Of a stretch of 64,000 nt of DNA, positions 9,980 to 18,627 are shown in pieces (the stretch's first letter is position 1; each line of letters starts with the position of its first letter). The stretch is from the NCBI RefSeq assembly GCF_000092645.1, contig NC_014165.1, positions 2,480,001-2,544,000 of the forward strand, written 5' to 3'. Below the pieces are notes generated by a model, which saw nothing but the letters and a program-made list of their open reading frames with translations, was not told where the DNA came from and searched no databases. Origin of the DNA: Thermobispora bispora DSM 43833. GTDB taxonomy: Bacteria > Actinomycetota > Actinomycetes > Streptosporangiales > Streptosporangiaceae. A program made the position numbers and the translations under genes.

Positions 9980-12763
9980 TTACTTCTTCTTCGCCGGGGT
10001 GACCTGGACGACCGCCCCCACGTTCCCGGGCAGCGGGGTGAGCAGCCTGATCACCACGCCGAGCTGCTTGCCCTCATCGCCCGGGTTCCCGGTACCGAGG
10101 ACGCTGCCCCCGACGTCGACGCCGTACAGCTCCTTGGCCGGGGTGCCGTCCGGGTGGACGACGCGCGTCGTGTACGGCGCGTCGCCCTTGGACGGGATGA
10201 CCACGGAGGCGTCGCGGTGCCGGTAGTAGAGCGTGCCGTCCCGCACCTCGACGCCGGGGTACCAGCCCTTGGCGTCGGTGAACGTGGTCACCGCGGGCTG
10301 CTTGCCGAACGAGGTGCAGTACTCGGTGAACGGCTCGCCCTCCAGGCACTCCCGGAACGGGTAGGTGCCGAAGAAGTTGAACGCCGCGTTCGACGACTGC
10401 GGGCGCGACGGCAGGTTCTTCAGCGTGGTCGGGTCCTGCTGCGCCGCCTCACCGGTGCGGCGGAGCGGCTCGAAGTGCGAGTCCACGATGAGGAGCTGGC
10501 CCTTCGGCCCGATGGACGGCGGATCGAACAGGGCGTTCGCCACGTGGTTGGCGCTGCGGGCGGTGTCGCGGTACCAGACCAGCAGGCCCGGCGCGTTGTA
10601 CTTGATCCGCTCGACCTTCCAGGCGCCGTCCCGGCTGTAGGTCGTGTCATAGGTGTACTGCAGGCCGTTGTCGAAGCCGTCGAAGTTGCGCCACTCGGCG
10701 AGGTAGTAGTGGGCGGCCCGGTACTGGCCGGAGTGGATCACGAACCCCGCGCCCGTGGTGTCGGTGAAGGTGCCCGAGGTCGCGGTCCAGCCGTTCGGCC
10801 CGCTCTCCACGTCGTCGCTCCAGACGGTGGTGGCGCCGTCGGTGAGCTCGAAGTCGTCGTTGAACCAGCCCTCCTCGAGCGCCGCGGCGTCCGTCGCGTA
10901 CCTGAGGCGGAGCTGCACGGTCCGCCCGGCGAACGGCGTCAGGTCGACGTGGAGCCGGACCCAGCCGCCGCTGTCCCCGGTGAGGCCGTACTTCTTGCCG
11001 CCGTAGTCCCGCAGCCGGCCGTTGGGGTCGGGGTAGTCGTCGCCGGTGGAGGCGAGGGCGCCGTCGTCCCGGTAGATCTTCTGCTCGGCCCAGGTGGCGC
11101 CGCCGTCGGTGGAGACCTCGACGAACCCGAAGTCCCAGTCCTGCTCGATCTTCCAGTGGCTCCACCACCGGAACTTCACGTCGGACCCGGCCGGGACCTC
11201 GATGGTCCGGGTGAGCCTGGAGTCCGCCCAGTTCTGGTCGTTGCCGGACCACCACAGGTTCGCGCCGCTGTGCGGGGTGGTCATCACCACCTCCTTGTCC
11301 GGGAGGTTGATCCGGATCCCGTCCGCGGTGCCCGTGGGCGTGCGCGAGGTCTGGCCGACGCGCACGGTGCGCTTTCCGTTACCCGGCTCGATGACCACGG
11401 GGTCGGCCCAGCCGAGCACCCACTTGCCCCACAGGCCCATGTGGGTCGGGATCGCCTGGAAGACCGGCCCGGCGTGGGAGCCGCTCGCCATGAGGTCCCA
11501 GAAGTCTACGTCGGACTCGCCCAGCCCTGAGGTGTCGTACAGGTCGGGCAGGCCGAGGTCGTGGCCGTACTCGTGGGCGAAGACGCCGACCCCGGCGTCC
11601 TCCGGCTGGAGGATGTAGTTGTAGACCTTCAGGTTCGTCCCCGGGATCGTGTGGCCGCCGGGGACGGCACTGGAGTGCGCCCAGAGCGCGAACGTCCCCT
11701 CGGCGCCGCCGCCCGCGGACTTGTCGACGCCCGCGTGGATCAGCACGAGGTGGTCGATGACGCCGTCCGGCTCGTCGACGTTGCCGTCACCGTCGGCGTC
11801 GGCGGGGTCCTCACGGTCGTAGTCGGCCCAGGGGAAGGAGGGGTTCTGGGCGGCGAACGCGTTGACCGCGTCGATCGCGAGCTGCGCGGGGCCGAGCGGG
11901 TTGTCCGGGTGGCCCGCCATGTCCTGCGGGTAAGTGCCGCACCGGCCCGCGCCGTACCACGCCTCGGAGTGCGGGACCTTGATCCAGCCGACGACCTGCC
12001 CGGTGACGGTGTAGGCGCCCTTGGACAGCTCCTCGTACATGTTCTTCAGCGTGTAGCCGGAGATGTCGATCCCCGGCTTGCCGTCCCGGGGGTCCCGGAG
12101 GTCGGTGCGGACCCGCTGGGTGATCCCGGTGGAGCTGTAGAGCAGCGCGTGGTAGTGGGCCGGGCTGAAGTCCGGCACCCACATCGAGTTGTTGTCCTTG
12201 CCGCCGCCCGCGACGTGGGCCGGGTTGGGGATCTGGTTGTGCAGCGGGCCGTTGAGCTTGGTGCCCGGCGGCTCGGTCACGCAGTCATCGACGTCGTAGA
12301 TGGTCTTCGGGTGGGACCAGCCGGAGAAGTCGTCGTTTGCCTGATCGTTGAACTCGACCAGCAGGGTGAGAAGCTTGGCGGTCTTGGTGGTCTTCGCCCG
12401 CTTGTAGAGGAAGTCGGACGGGTTCCGCCCGGTGGCGACCGCCTGCCGTTCCCGCTCGGCGAGCGCCTTGGCGGCGAGGGGGTTGCCGCCGGAGAACTTG
12501 CGGTCGATCTGCCGGGTCAGCAGGGCGGTCCGCCGCATTCCCGGCGGGGAGACCTTCTCGTCGGTGAGGGAGACGTCGCTCTGCACGCGCGGTGGCGCGT
12601 AGTTGATGTAGTGCTCCTGCAGCGACGGCGTGCGGCCGCCGGCGGGGGCGGCCTGCGACGGCTGGACGGCGGCCGTGGGAGCCGCACCGGTCAGGGCGAG
12701 CCCGCCCACGGCCAGGGCTAACGCCGGCACGGTCGCGGCGATGCGCCGGAATCTCTTGGTCAC
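9980..12763 (-). CDS. Secreted M6-family (immune inhibitor A-like) metalloprotease
   Basis: A 927-residue exported protease. A basic start and hydrophobic stretch (about 5-40) form a signal peptide. A propeptide-like region follows to about residue 130. The zinc motif HEYGHDLGLPD (397-407) is the HExxHxxGxxD signature of peptidase M6. A calcium-loop-like DADGDGNVDEPDG lies at about 322-334. The C-terminal part includes MAM/jelly-roll-like and beta-sandwich regions, as in InhA proteins. It would degrade extracellular proteins. The ATG at 12763 follows GGGAAGG. The gene is monocistronic with strong terminators downstream and an AT-rich divergent promoter region upstream. Confidence 0.93.
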   Translation of the reverse strand: MTKRFRRIAATVPALALAVGGLALTGAAPTAAVQPSQAAPAGGRTPSLQEHYINYAPPRVQSDVSLTDEKVSPPGMRRTALLTRQIDRKFSGGNPLAAKALAERERQAVATGRNPSDFLYKRAKTTKTAKLLTLLVEFNDQANDDFSGWSHPKTIYDVDDCVTEPPGTKLNGPLHNQIPNPAHVAGGGKDNNSMWVPDFSPAHYHALLYSSTGITQRVRTDLRDPRDGKPGIDISGYTLKNMYEELSKGAYTVTGQVVGWIKVPHSEAWYGAGRCGTYPQDMAGHPDNPLGPAQLAIDAVNAFAAQNPSFPWADYDREDPADADGDGNVDEPDGVIDHLVLIHAGVDKSAGGGAEGTFALWAHSSAVPGGHTIPGTNLKVYNYILQPEDAGVGVFAHEYGHDLGLPDLYDTSGLGESDVDFWDLMASGSHAGPVFQAIPTHMGLWGKWVLGWADPVVIEPGNGKRTVRVGQTSRTPTGTADGIRINLPDKEVVMTTPHSGANLWWSGNDQNWADSRLTRTIEVPAGSDVKFRWWSHWKIEQDWDFGFVEVSTDGGATWAEQKIYRDDGALASTGDDYPDPNGRLRDYGGKKYGLTGDSGGWVRLHVDLTPFAGRTVQLRLRYATDAAALEEGWFNDDFELTDGATTVWSDDVESGPNGWTATSGTFTDTTGAGFVIHSGQYRAAHYYLAEWRNFDGFDNGLQYTYDTTYSRDGAWKVERIKYNAPGLLVWYRDTARSANHVANALFDPPSIGPKGQLLIVDSHFEPLRRTGEAAQQDPTTLKNLPSRPQSSNAAFNFFGTYPFRECLEGEPFTEYCTSFGKQPAVTTFTDAKGWYPGVEVRDGTLYYRHRDASVVIPSKGDAPYTTRVVHPDGTPAKELYGVDVGGSVLGTGNPGDEGKQLGVVIRLLTPLPGNVGAVVQVTPAKKK

Positions 12764-13012
12764 CCAGTTCCCTTCCCGTCCGGGGTCCCGGACGCTCGTG
12801 GCTCGACGTGGCGCGCCGGATGGCGCGCAATCGCAAGCTATGCCTTTTGGTAAAGGGGTAGTAAAGATGCGGAAGTTAGATATTCATCAAATCGTGATCT
12901 TTTCTGATATGGCTGGTGAATATGGGCTAATGAGGCTTGGCTGACATTCCAGACAGAAGGGCTGAGGTCAATGGCCGGAAACGGCCCGCCGGATATGCCG
13001 TAAAGTCCAGGT
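12764..13012. other. AT-rich divergent intergenic region
   Basis: This 249-bp gap between the M6 protease (minus) and the GlcD-like gene (plus) is much richer in A+T than its surroundings, especially 12838-12945. It must carry both promoters. A GGCCG-GAAA-CGGCC mini-hairpin lies at 12973-12986. TAAAGT (13001-13006) sits six bases before the GTG of the plus-strand gene, consistent with a leaderless transcript. I see no gene here. Confidence 0.5.
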
Positions 13013-14341
13013 GTGAAGGAACTCGCCGCAGCGCTGCCGCACGGGCGGCTGCTCACCGACCCCGACGTCACCGCCTCCTACGCCAGGGACCGCACGTTCG
13101 CCCGCCCGGGGATCCCGCGGGGCGTCGTCCTCGCCGAGTCGGTGGACGACGTGGTCGCCACCCTGCGCTGGGCGAGCGCGCACCGGGTGCCGGTCGTCCC
13201 CCGGGGAGCGGGGACCGGCCTCGCCGGCGGCGCCACCGCCGTCGACGGCTGCGTCGTGCTGTCGCTCGCCCGGATGACGCGGATCCGCGAGCTGTCTCCC
13301 GAGGACGAGATCGCCGTGGCCGAGGCGGGGGTCATCACCGCCGACCTCGACCGGGCGGCCCGCGAGCACGGGCTGATGTACGCCCCCGACCCCTCGTCCG
13401 CCGGCATCTCCACCATCGGCGGCAACCTCGCCACCAACGCGGGCGGGCTCCGCTGCGTCAAGTACGGCGTGACCCGGGACTCCGCCCTCGGGCTGGAGGT
13501 GGTGCTCGCCGACGGGCAGGTGCTCACCACCGGGCGCCGCACCGTCAAGGGCGTGACCGGCTACGACCTCACCGGCCTGTTCATCGGCTCGGAGGGCACC
13601 CTCGGGGTGATCACCGCGGCGACCCTGCGGCTGCAGCGGCTCCCCGGCCCGCTCTCGACCGTGGCGGCCGAGTTCGCCTCGCTCCGCGACGCGGCCGCCG
13701 CGGCCTCGGCGATCATCGCGGCCGGGTGCCGCCCCTCCCTGCTCGAGCTGATGGACCGCACCACCCTGCAGTCGATCGACGAGTGGAAGAACATCGGGCT
13801 CGAGCCCGGCACCCAGGCCATGCTCATCGCCCAGGCCGAGGGGCCGCCGGACGAGATGGCCGCGCTCTGCCGGGCCGCCACGTTCGTCGCCACCTCATCG
13901 AGCGAGCAGGAGGCGGCCGAGCTCATCGGCATCCGGCGGCTGGCCTACCCGGCGACCGAGCGCCTCGGCCAATGCCTGGTCGAGGACGTGTGCGTGCCCA
14001 GGTCCGTGCTGCCCGACATGATCTCCCGGATCGAGGAGGCGGCCGCACGGCACGGCGTGATGATCGCGACGATCGCGCACGCCGGGGACGGCAACCTCCA
14101 CCCGGTCTTCGTGTTCGAACGCGGCCTCGACGAGCCGCCCCCGGAGGTCTGGGCGGCCGCGGACGAGGTGTTCACGGCCGCGCTCGAGCTCGGCGGGACC
14201 CTCACCGGGGAGCACGGGGTGGGCCTGCTGAAGAAGCGCTGGCTGGAGCTGGAGACCGGCCCGGTGGTCACCGAGCTCCACCACGGCATCAAGCGGCTCT
14301 TCGACCCGTTGAACATCCTCAACCCCGGCAAGGCCATCTGA
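13013..14341 (+). CDS. FAD-binding oxidase (GlcD-type 2-hydroxyacid dehydrogenase)
   Basis: A 442-residue flavoprotein. The N-terminal FAD_binding_4 domain contains PRGAGTGLAGG (about 64-74) and the GGNLATNAGG loop. The C-terminal FAD-oxidase domain has HAGDGNLHP and GEHGVG, which contact FAD and the substrate carboxylate. It is the size of GlcD/D-lactate dehydrogenase and probably oxidises a D-2-hydroxyacid such as glycolate or D-lactate. No GlcE/GlcF partner is adjacent. The GTG at 13013 lacks a good ribosome binding site but lies six bases after a TAAAGT -10-like hexamer, so translation may be leaderless. The next gene starts 124 bp downstream on the same strand. Confidence 0.9.
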   Translation: MKELAAALPHGRLLTDPDVTASYARDRTFARPGIPRGVVLAESVDDVVATLRWASAHRVPVVPRGAGTGLAGGATAVDGCVVLSLARMTRIRELSPEDEIAVAEAGVITADLDRAAREHGLMYAPDPSSAGISTIGGNLATNAGGLRCVKYGVTRDSALGLEVVLADGQVLTTGRRTVKGVTGYDLTGLFIGSEGTLGVITAATLRLQRLPGPLSTVAAEFASLRDAAAAASAIIAAGCRPSLLELMDRTTLQSIDEWKNIGLEPGTQAMLIAQAEGPPDEMAALCRAATFVATSSSEQEAAELIGIRRLAYPATERLGQCLVEDVCVPRSVLPDMISRIEEAAARHGVMIATIAHAGDGNLHPVFVFERGLDEPPPEVWAAADEVFTAALELGGTLTGEHGVGLLKKRWLELETGPVVTELHHGIKRLFDPLNILNPGKAI

Positions 14342-14465
14342 CCGGGCCCCGGCGACCACCGGCCGCCCGGCCCCATCGAGCCCGCCGCCCGCGGCAGGGC
14401 TCGCGTTCGCCGCCCCGCCCCGGGCCGGGTAGGGTCCTGCGCGTCGAGAGGATCGAGGAGTGGTG

Positions 14466-15227
14466 ATGGAGCCGCTGGTCCACCGCACCGAGTCGTCCGG
14501 GGTCGCGACGATCACGCTGGACTCGCCGCACAACCGGAACGCGCTCTCATCGAGGCTGCTCGCGGAGCTCGGCGAGGCGATCTCCTGGGCGCTCGCCTCG
14601 CCGTCGGCGCGGGTGATCGTGCTGACCGCGACCGGGCACGTGTTCTGCTCGGGTGCCGATCTGAAGGAACAGGGCGGTGGGGCCGCACCGGTCACCGAGG
14701 CCCTTCCCGGGATCATGAAGGCGCTCTGGGAGAGCCCCAAGCCCGTCATCTGCCGGCTCAACGGCACCGCCCGGGCCGGCGGCCTCGGCCTGGTCGCGGC
14801 CTGCGACTTCGCCATCGCCCCGGAGAGCGCGTCGTTCGCCTTCACCGAGGTGCGGCTGGGCGTGGTGCCGGCGATGATCGCGGTGACCGTGCTGCGCCGG
14901 CTCGATCCGCGGGCGGCGGGCGAGTACCTCCTCACCGGCGAGACCTTCTCCGCCCGGCGGGCCGTGGAGATCGGGCTGCTCACCCGGGCCGTGCCGGAGG
15001 AGGAGCTCGACGCCGAGGTGGCGCGGTACACCGACATGCTGCTGCGCGGCGCGCCCGAGGCGCTCGCCATCACCAAGCGGCTCGTGCGCGAGGTGCCGCT
15101 GATGCCGTTCGACGAGGGCCTGCGCCGGATGGCCGAGCTGTCGGCCGAGCGGTTCGCCTCCGCGGAGGCGCGGGAGGGCATCAGCGCCTTCCGGGAGAAG
15201 CGCCCGGCCGCGTGGGTGCCCCGGTGA
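14466..15227 (+). CDS. Enoyl-CoA hydratase/isomerase family protein
   Basis: A 253-residue crotonase-fold enzyme. It shows the N-terminal ITLDSPHNRNALSSRLL segment, the oxyanion-hole motif CSGADLKE (about 63-70) and the second oxyanion glycine region NGTARAGGLGLVAACD (about 98-113). E in SASFAFTEVRLG is at the usual catalytic position for hydratases. It would hydrate or isomerise an acyl-CoA. GTG codons at 14460 and 14463 and the ATG at 14466 are in frame; GAGGAG at 14455-14460 is correctly spaced only for the ATG. It follows the GlcD-type gene without tight coupling, so the pathway is unclear. Confidence 0.9.
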   Translation: MEPLVHRTESSGVATITLDSPHNRNALSSRLLAELGEAISWALASPSARVIVLTATGHVFCSGADLKEQGGGAAPVTEALPGIMKALWESPKPVICRLNGTARAGGLGLVAACDFAIAPESASFAFTEVRLGVVPAMIAVTVLRRLDPRAAGEYLLTGETFSARRAVEIGLLTRAVPEEELDAEVARYTDMLLRGAPEALAITKRLVREVPLMPFDEGLRRMAELSAERFASAEAREGISAFREKRPAAWVPR

Positions 15228-15435
15228 GACCCGGCGCCGGCGGCCGGCGGACGGGCCCGGGGCGCCGGTTCCGGACGTGACCGCATGCCCGGGGCGGAGC
15301 CGTACCGTATTCCCGGGGTGATGATCATGAATTTCCGTGGGTCACGTACGATGACCAGCACGACCGTCGGCGCACTCGCTTGAATCCCGGGTGAGCCCCG
15401 TGCGATCCTTGGCGCTTGAGCGAGAGGGGGATTTT

Positions 15436-15732
15436 TTGGTCGATTCCGTGGCCGGCATCAACGAATTCGCCTCCGCTGCCAGCCGACACATCGACCTCTC
15501 CGTCCGGGTGCTCGGCAGCCTGCCGCCCCGGGTCCGGGTCCGCAACCGGTTCAGCGAGACCCTCTGCGAAACGGTGACCTGCACCGAGGAGGGCGTCTTC
15601 CTCACCTCGTGGGGCTACCGCCTCGGCACGGTGGAGAACGTCGAGGACGCCGCCGCCCGCCTCGCCTACCTGCTCGCCGCGCTCCCCTCCCCGCAGACCT
15701 CGGCACAGCCCGGCCGGCACCGGCACGCCTGA
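15436..15732 (+). CDS. Hypothetical ~98-residue protein
   Basis: I do not recognise a named family. The product has an N-terminal helix (VAGINEFASAASRHI), a central beta-rich stretch (VRVRNRFSETLCETVTCTEEGVFLTSWGYRLG) and a C-terminal helix with an Ala/Leu face, ending in a His/Arg tail. A compact soluble single domain is likely. The frame is open from a GTG at 15391, but GAGAGGGGG (15422-15430) is correctly spaced only for the TTG at 15436, which I choose. The downstream gap to the next, convergent gene is 213 bp and shows nothing clear. Confidence 0.6.
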   Translation: MVDSVAGINEFASAASRHIDLSVRVLGSLPPRVRVRNRFSETLCETVTCTEEGVFLTSWGYRLGTVENVEDAAARLAYLLAALPSPQTSAQPGRHRHA

Positions 15733-15945
15733 CGGCACGCGCGGCCGCGCGCCGGTCCGGGGCGCGGTGCCCGCAGGCCGGCGACCGTGGGCGGCCCGGC
15801 TCGCCGGCGGACCGCCCGGCGCCCGGATCCGGACCCGGCTCGGCAGACCAGGAGGCACGGGGCCCGAGATGCCCTTCACCAGCCGGGAGCACCGGCGCCC
15901 GGCACCGCTCGGCCGGTGCACGACGCCGGCGTGCGCTGCGCCCGG

Positions 15946-17463
15946 TCAGCCGAGGACCGCCATCGCGGCGTTGTGGCCGGGGATCCCGCTCACACCGCCG
16001 CCGCGCTTGGCGCCCGCCCCGCAGAGCAGGATGCGGGGGTGCTCGGTCTCCACACCCCACGGCCCCAGGTCGCCCGGCTCGGCGTACGGCCAGGCCAGGT
16101 CCTCGTGGAAGATGTGGCCGCCGGGCAGGCCCACCTCCTGCTCCAGGTCGGCCGGGGTCTTCGCCTCCAGGCACGGCTCGCCGTCCGGGGTGCGCAGCAG
16201 GCAGTCCTCGATCGGCTCGGCGAGCACGGAGTTCAGCGAGGCGATCGTCCGGCGCACCGCCTCCTCCTTCGCCTCCGGTCCGGTGAAGAGCCGCGCGGGC
16301 ATGTGCAGCCCGAACAGGGTCATGGTGTGCGCCCCGGAGGTGCGCAGCGACGGGCCGAGGATCGACGGGTCGCTGATCGAGTGGCAGTAGACCTCGGCCG
16401 GGGGCACCTCCGGGATCCGGCCCTCGGACGCCTGGGCGTGGGCCGCGGCGAGCCGGTCACGGCCCTCGTTGATGTGGAAGGTGCCGCTGAACGCCTCGGC
16501 GGGGTCGACCGCGGGGTCCTTGAGCCGCGGCAGCCGGGCCAGCACCATGTTGATCTTGATCTGGGACCCCTCCGGCGCCCGCCGCTCCTCGCCGAGCAGC
16601 CGGGCGAGCCGGGCGGGCGGCAGGTTGGCCAGGACCTTCTCCGCGGTGACGGTGTGCTCTGCCCCGTCCCGGAAGGTGACCTCCCCGGTGTCCGGGTCGA
16701 TGGCGACCACCTCGCGCCCGGTGCGGATCTCCGCGCCGGCGCGCCGGGCGGCGTCGGCGAGCGCGCCGGTGACCGCGCCCATGCCGCCGACGGGCACCTT
16801 CCACAGGCCGGTGCCGTCGCCGATCACGTGGTAGAGGAAGCACCGGTTGGCGCGCAGGTCGGTGGCCGGGTCGGCGAACGTGCCGATCAGCGCGTCGGTG
16901 AGCACCACCCCGCGCACGGTGTCGTCGCCGAACCGCTCGGCCACCTCCTCGCCGATCGGCCGCTCGAACAGGTCCCGCCAGGCCTCGTCGTCGCCGACCA
17001 CGGCGCGCAGCCCGGCCCGGTCCCGGAGCGGCTCCAGCAGGGTCGGCGCCACCCGGCGGGCGACCTCCGCGACCATGCCGTAGAACCGCTCCCAGGCCTC
17101 GAAGTCCCGATGCCCGCCGGTGACCGCGGCGAACGACGCGGCGGTACGGCCGGCGTCCGAGGTGTCGACGAGCAGGCCGGTGCCGCCCACCGGGGTGTAG
17201 GAGGCGAAGCGGCGGTGGCGCAGCTCGATCCCCAGGCCCAGGTCGTCGATGATCTTCCTGGGCAGGAGGCTGACCAGGTACGCGTAGCGGGAGAGCCGGA
17301 CGTCCACCCCAGGGAAGACCGGGGCGGAGATGGCGAGCCCGCCGACGTGGCCGAGGCGTTCGAGGACGAGCACCCGGCGCCCGGCCTTGGCGAGGTAGGC
17401 GGCGGCCACGAGCCCGTTGTGCCCGGCGCCGACGATGACGGCATCGAAGTGCGCCTGCTGCAT
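15946..17463 (-). CDS. Phytoene-dehydrogenase-like FAD-dependent oxidoreductase
   Basis: A 505-residue protein with the dinucleotide-binding motif VIVGAGHNGLVAAAYLAKAG at its N-terminus and an acidic residue closing the second strand (VLVLERLG). The C-terminal LLCGAGAKRGGGVSGIPGHNAA is the FAD-binding ending typical of the CrtI/phytoene desaturase superfamily (NAD(P)/FAD-dependent oxidoreductases). No carotenoid gene is nearby, so a carotenoid role is not implied. The ATG at 17463 is used because it starts the Rossmann fold. The frame continues upstream only through a tandem repeat. The gene is divergent from psuG. Confidence 0.88.
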   Translation of the reverse strand: MQQAHFDAVIVGAGHNGLVAAAYLAKAGRRVLVLERLGHVGGLAISAPVFPGVDVRLSRYAYLVSLLPRKIIDDLGLGIELRHRRFASYTPVGGTGLLVDTSDAGRTAASFAAVTGGHRDFEAWERFYGMVAEVARRVAPTLLEPLRDRAGLRAVVGDDEAWRDLFERPIGEEVAERFGDDTVRGVVLTDALIGTFADPATDLRANRCFLYHVIGDGTGLWKVPVGGMGAVTGALADAARRAGAEIRTGREVVAIDPDTGEVTFRDGAEHTVTAEKVLANLPPARLARLLGEERRAPEGSQIKINMVLARLPRLKDPAVDPAEAFSGTFHINEGRDRLAAAHAQASEGRIPEVPPAEVYCHSISDPSILGPSLRTSGAHTMTLFGLHMPARLFTGPEAKEEAVRRTIASLNSVLAEPIEDCLLRTPDGEPCLEAKTPADLEQEVGLPGGHIFHEDLAWPYAEPGDLGPWGVETEHPRILLCGAGAKRGGGVSGIPGHNAAMAVLG

Positions 17464-17476
17464 GGGATCACCCGGC

Positions 17477-17543
17477 GAGACGTGCGAAGAGTCTGGAGAG
17501 ATCGGGGATGAGACGTGCGGAGAGTCTGGGAGAGATCGGGGAA
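17477..17543. repeat. Two-unit imperfect tandem repeat (33/34 bp)
   Basis: Unit 1 (17477-17509) and unit 2 (17510-17543) start with GAGACGTGCG and end with AGAGATCGGGGA. They differ by a substitution and a one-base insertion. They lie in the divergent gap just upstream of the phytoene-dehydrogenase-like gene, in its 5' leader or promoter region. A recent tandem duplication, possibly doubling a regulatory site, is the simplest reading. Confidence 0.8.
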
Positions 17544-17721
17544 AGGAACGGCCTGAGATCAGGGGGAAAAAGGCCGGTGACGCAGGGCGCCGGGTCACAG
17601 GCCCGTGGGCCAGTGGGGCTCGGGCCGGGAGACCGCCCGCACCTCGGCTGCTGACATGTCCCGCACAATAGCCCGAGGCATCTACATTCCGTCAATATCC
17701 CAAATATCGGACAGGAGAGTC

Positions 17722-18627
17722 ATGCGCGTATCCGCTGAGGTCGCCGACGCGCTCGCCGCCGGCCGTCCGGTCGTGGCCCTCGAGTCCACGATCATCTCCC
17801 ACGGCCTCCCCCGGCCGCGCAACCTCGAGGTGGCCGTGGAGCTCGAGGACATCGTCAGGCAGGCCGGTGCCGTACCGGCGACGATCGCGGTGGTGGACGG
17901 CGTCCCCTCGGTGGGGCTCGACCGGGCGCACCTCGAGCGGATCGCCACCGAACCCGGCGTGCGCAAGCTGGGCTTCCGGGACCTCGCCCCGGCCGCGGCG
18001 CTCGGCGTGACCGGGGCCACCACGGTCTCCGCCACCGCGATCCTCGCCGCGCGGGCGGGCATCCGGGTGTTCGGCACCGGCGGGCTCGGCGGGGTGCACC
18101 GGGAGTGGACCGTGGCGCAGGACGAGTCGGCCGACCTCGACGCGCTCGGCCGGACCAGGATCACGGTGGTCTGCGCCGGGGTGAAGTCGATCCTCGACGT
18201 GCCGGCCACCCTGCAGCGCCTGGAGACCCGCCAGGTCACCGTGGTCGGGTACCGCACCGACCACTTCCCCGGCTTCTACCTGCACAGCTCCGGGGAGCCG
18301 ATCGAGTGGCGCATCGAGACCCCGGAGGACGCGGCGCGGATCATGCGCGCCCAGGACGCCCTGGGCGGCCCGGAGACCGCGCTGGTCGTGGCGAACCCGG
18401 TCCCGGTCGAGCAGCAGCTCGACCCCGAGCTGCACGACCGGGTGCTCGCCGAGGCGCTCCGCGCCGCCGCCGAGCAGGGCATCACCGGCCAGGCGGTCAC
18501 CCCCTTCCTCCTCGACTACCTGGTCAAGGGCACCGATGGCGCGTCGCTGGAGGCGAACCTCGCTGCGGTGCGCGGCAACGTCCGGCTCGCCGCGGAGATC
18601 GCGGCGGCCTGGGCCAGGGGCGCGTGA
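17722..18627 (+). CDS. psuG: Pseudouridine-5'-phosphate glycosidase
   Basis: A 301-residue enzyme of the IndA/PsuG family that reversibly cleaves the C-C bond of pseudouridine 5'-phosphate to uracil and ribose 5-phosphate. Characteristic stretches are ALESTIISHGLPRPRN near residues 20-34, PATIAVVDGVPSVGL, GATTVSATAILAARAGIRVF, FGTGGLGGVHR and VCAGVKSILD. The C-terminal TPFLLDYLV with ANLAAVRGNVRLA completes the usual length. The ATG at 17722 follows AGGAGA. Its TGA overlaps the ATG of the kinase gene (TGATG), so the two are translated together. The pair forms a complete pseudouridine salvage route. Confidence 0.96.
   Translation: MRVSAEVADALAAGRPVVALESTIISHGLPRPRNLEVAVELEDIVRQAGAVPATIAVVDGVPSVGLDRAHLERIATEPGVRKLGFRDLAPAAALGVTGATTVSATAILAARAGIRVFGTGGLGGVHREWTVAQDESADLDALGRTRITVVCAGVKSILDVPATLQRLETRQVTVVGYRTDHFPGFYLHSSGEPIEWRIETPEDAARIMRAQDALGGPETALVVANPVPVEQQLDPELHDRVLAEALRAAAEQGITGQAVTPFLLDYLVKGTDGASLEANLAAVRGNVRLAAEIAAAWARGA

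Noticed and set aside
17464-17598. N-terminal extension of the phytoene-dehydrogenase-like protein
   Set aside because: The extra residues are just the translated tandem repeat, with the Rossmann fold starting at 17463.
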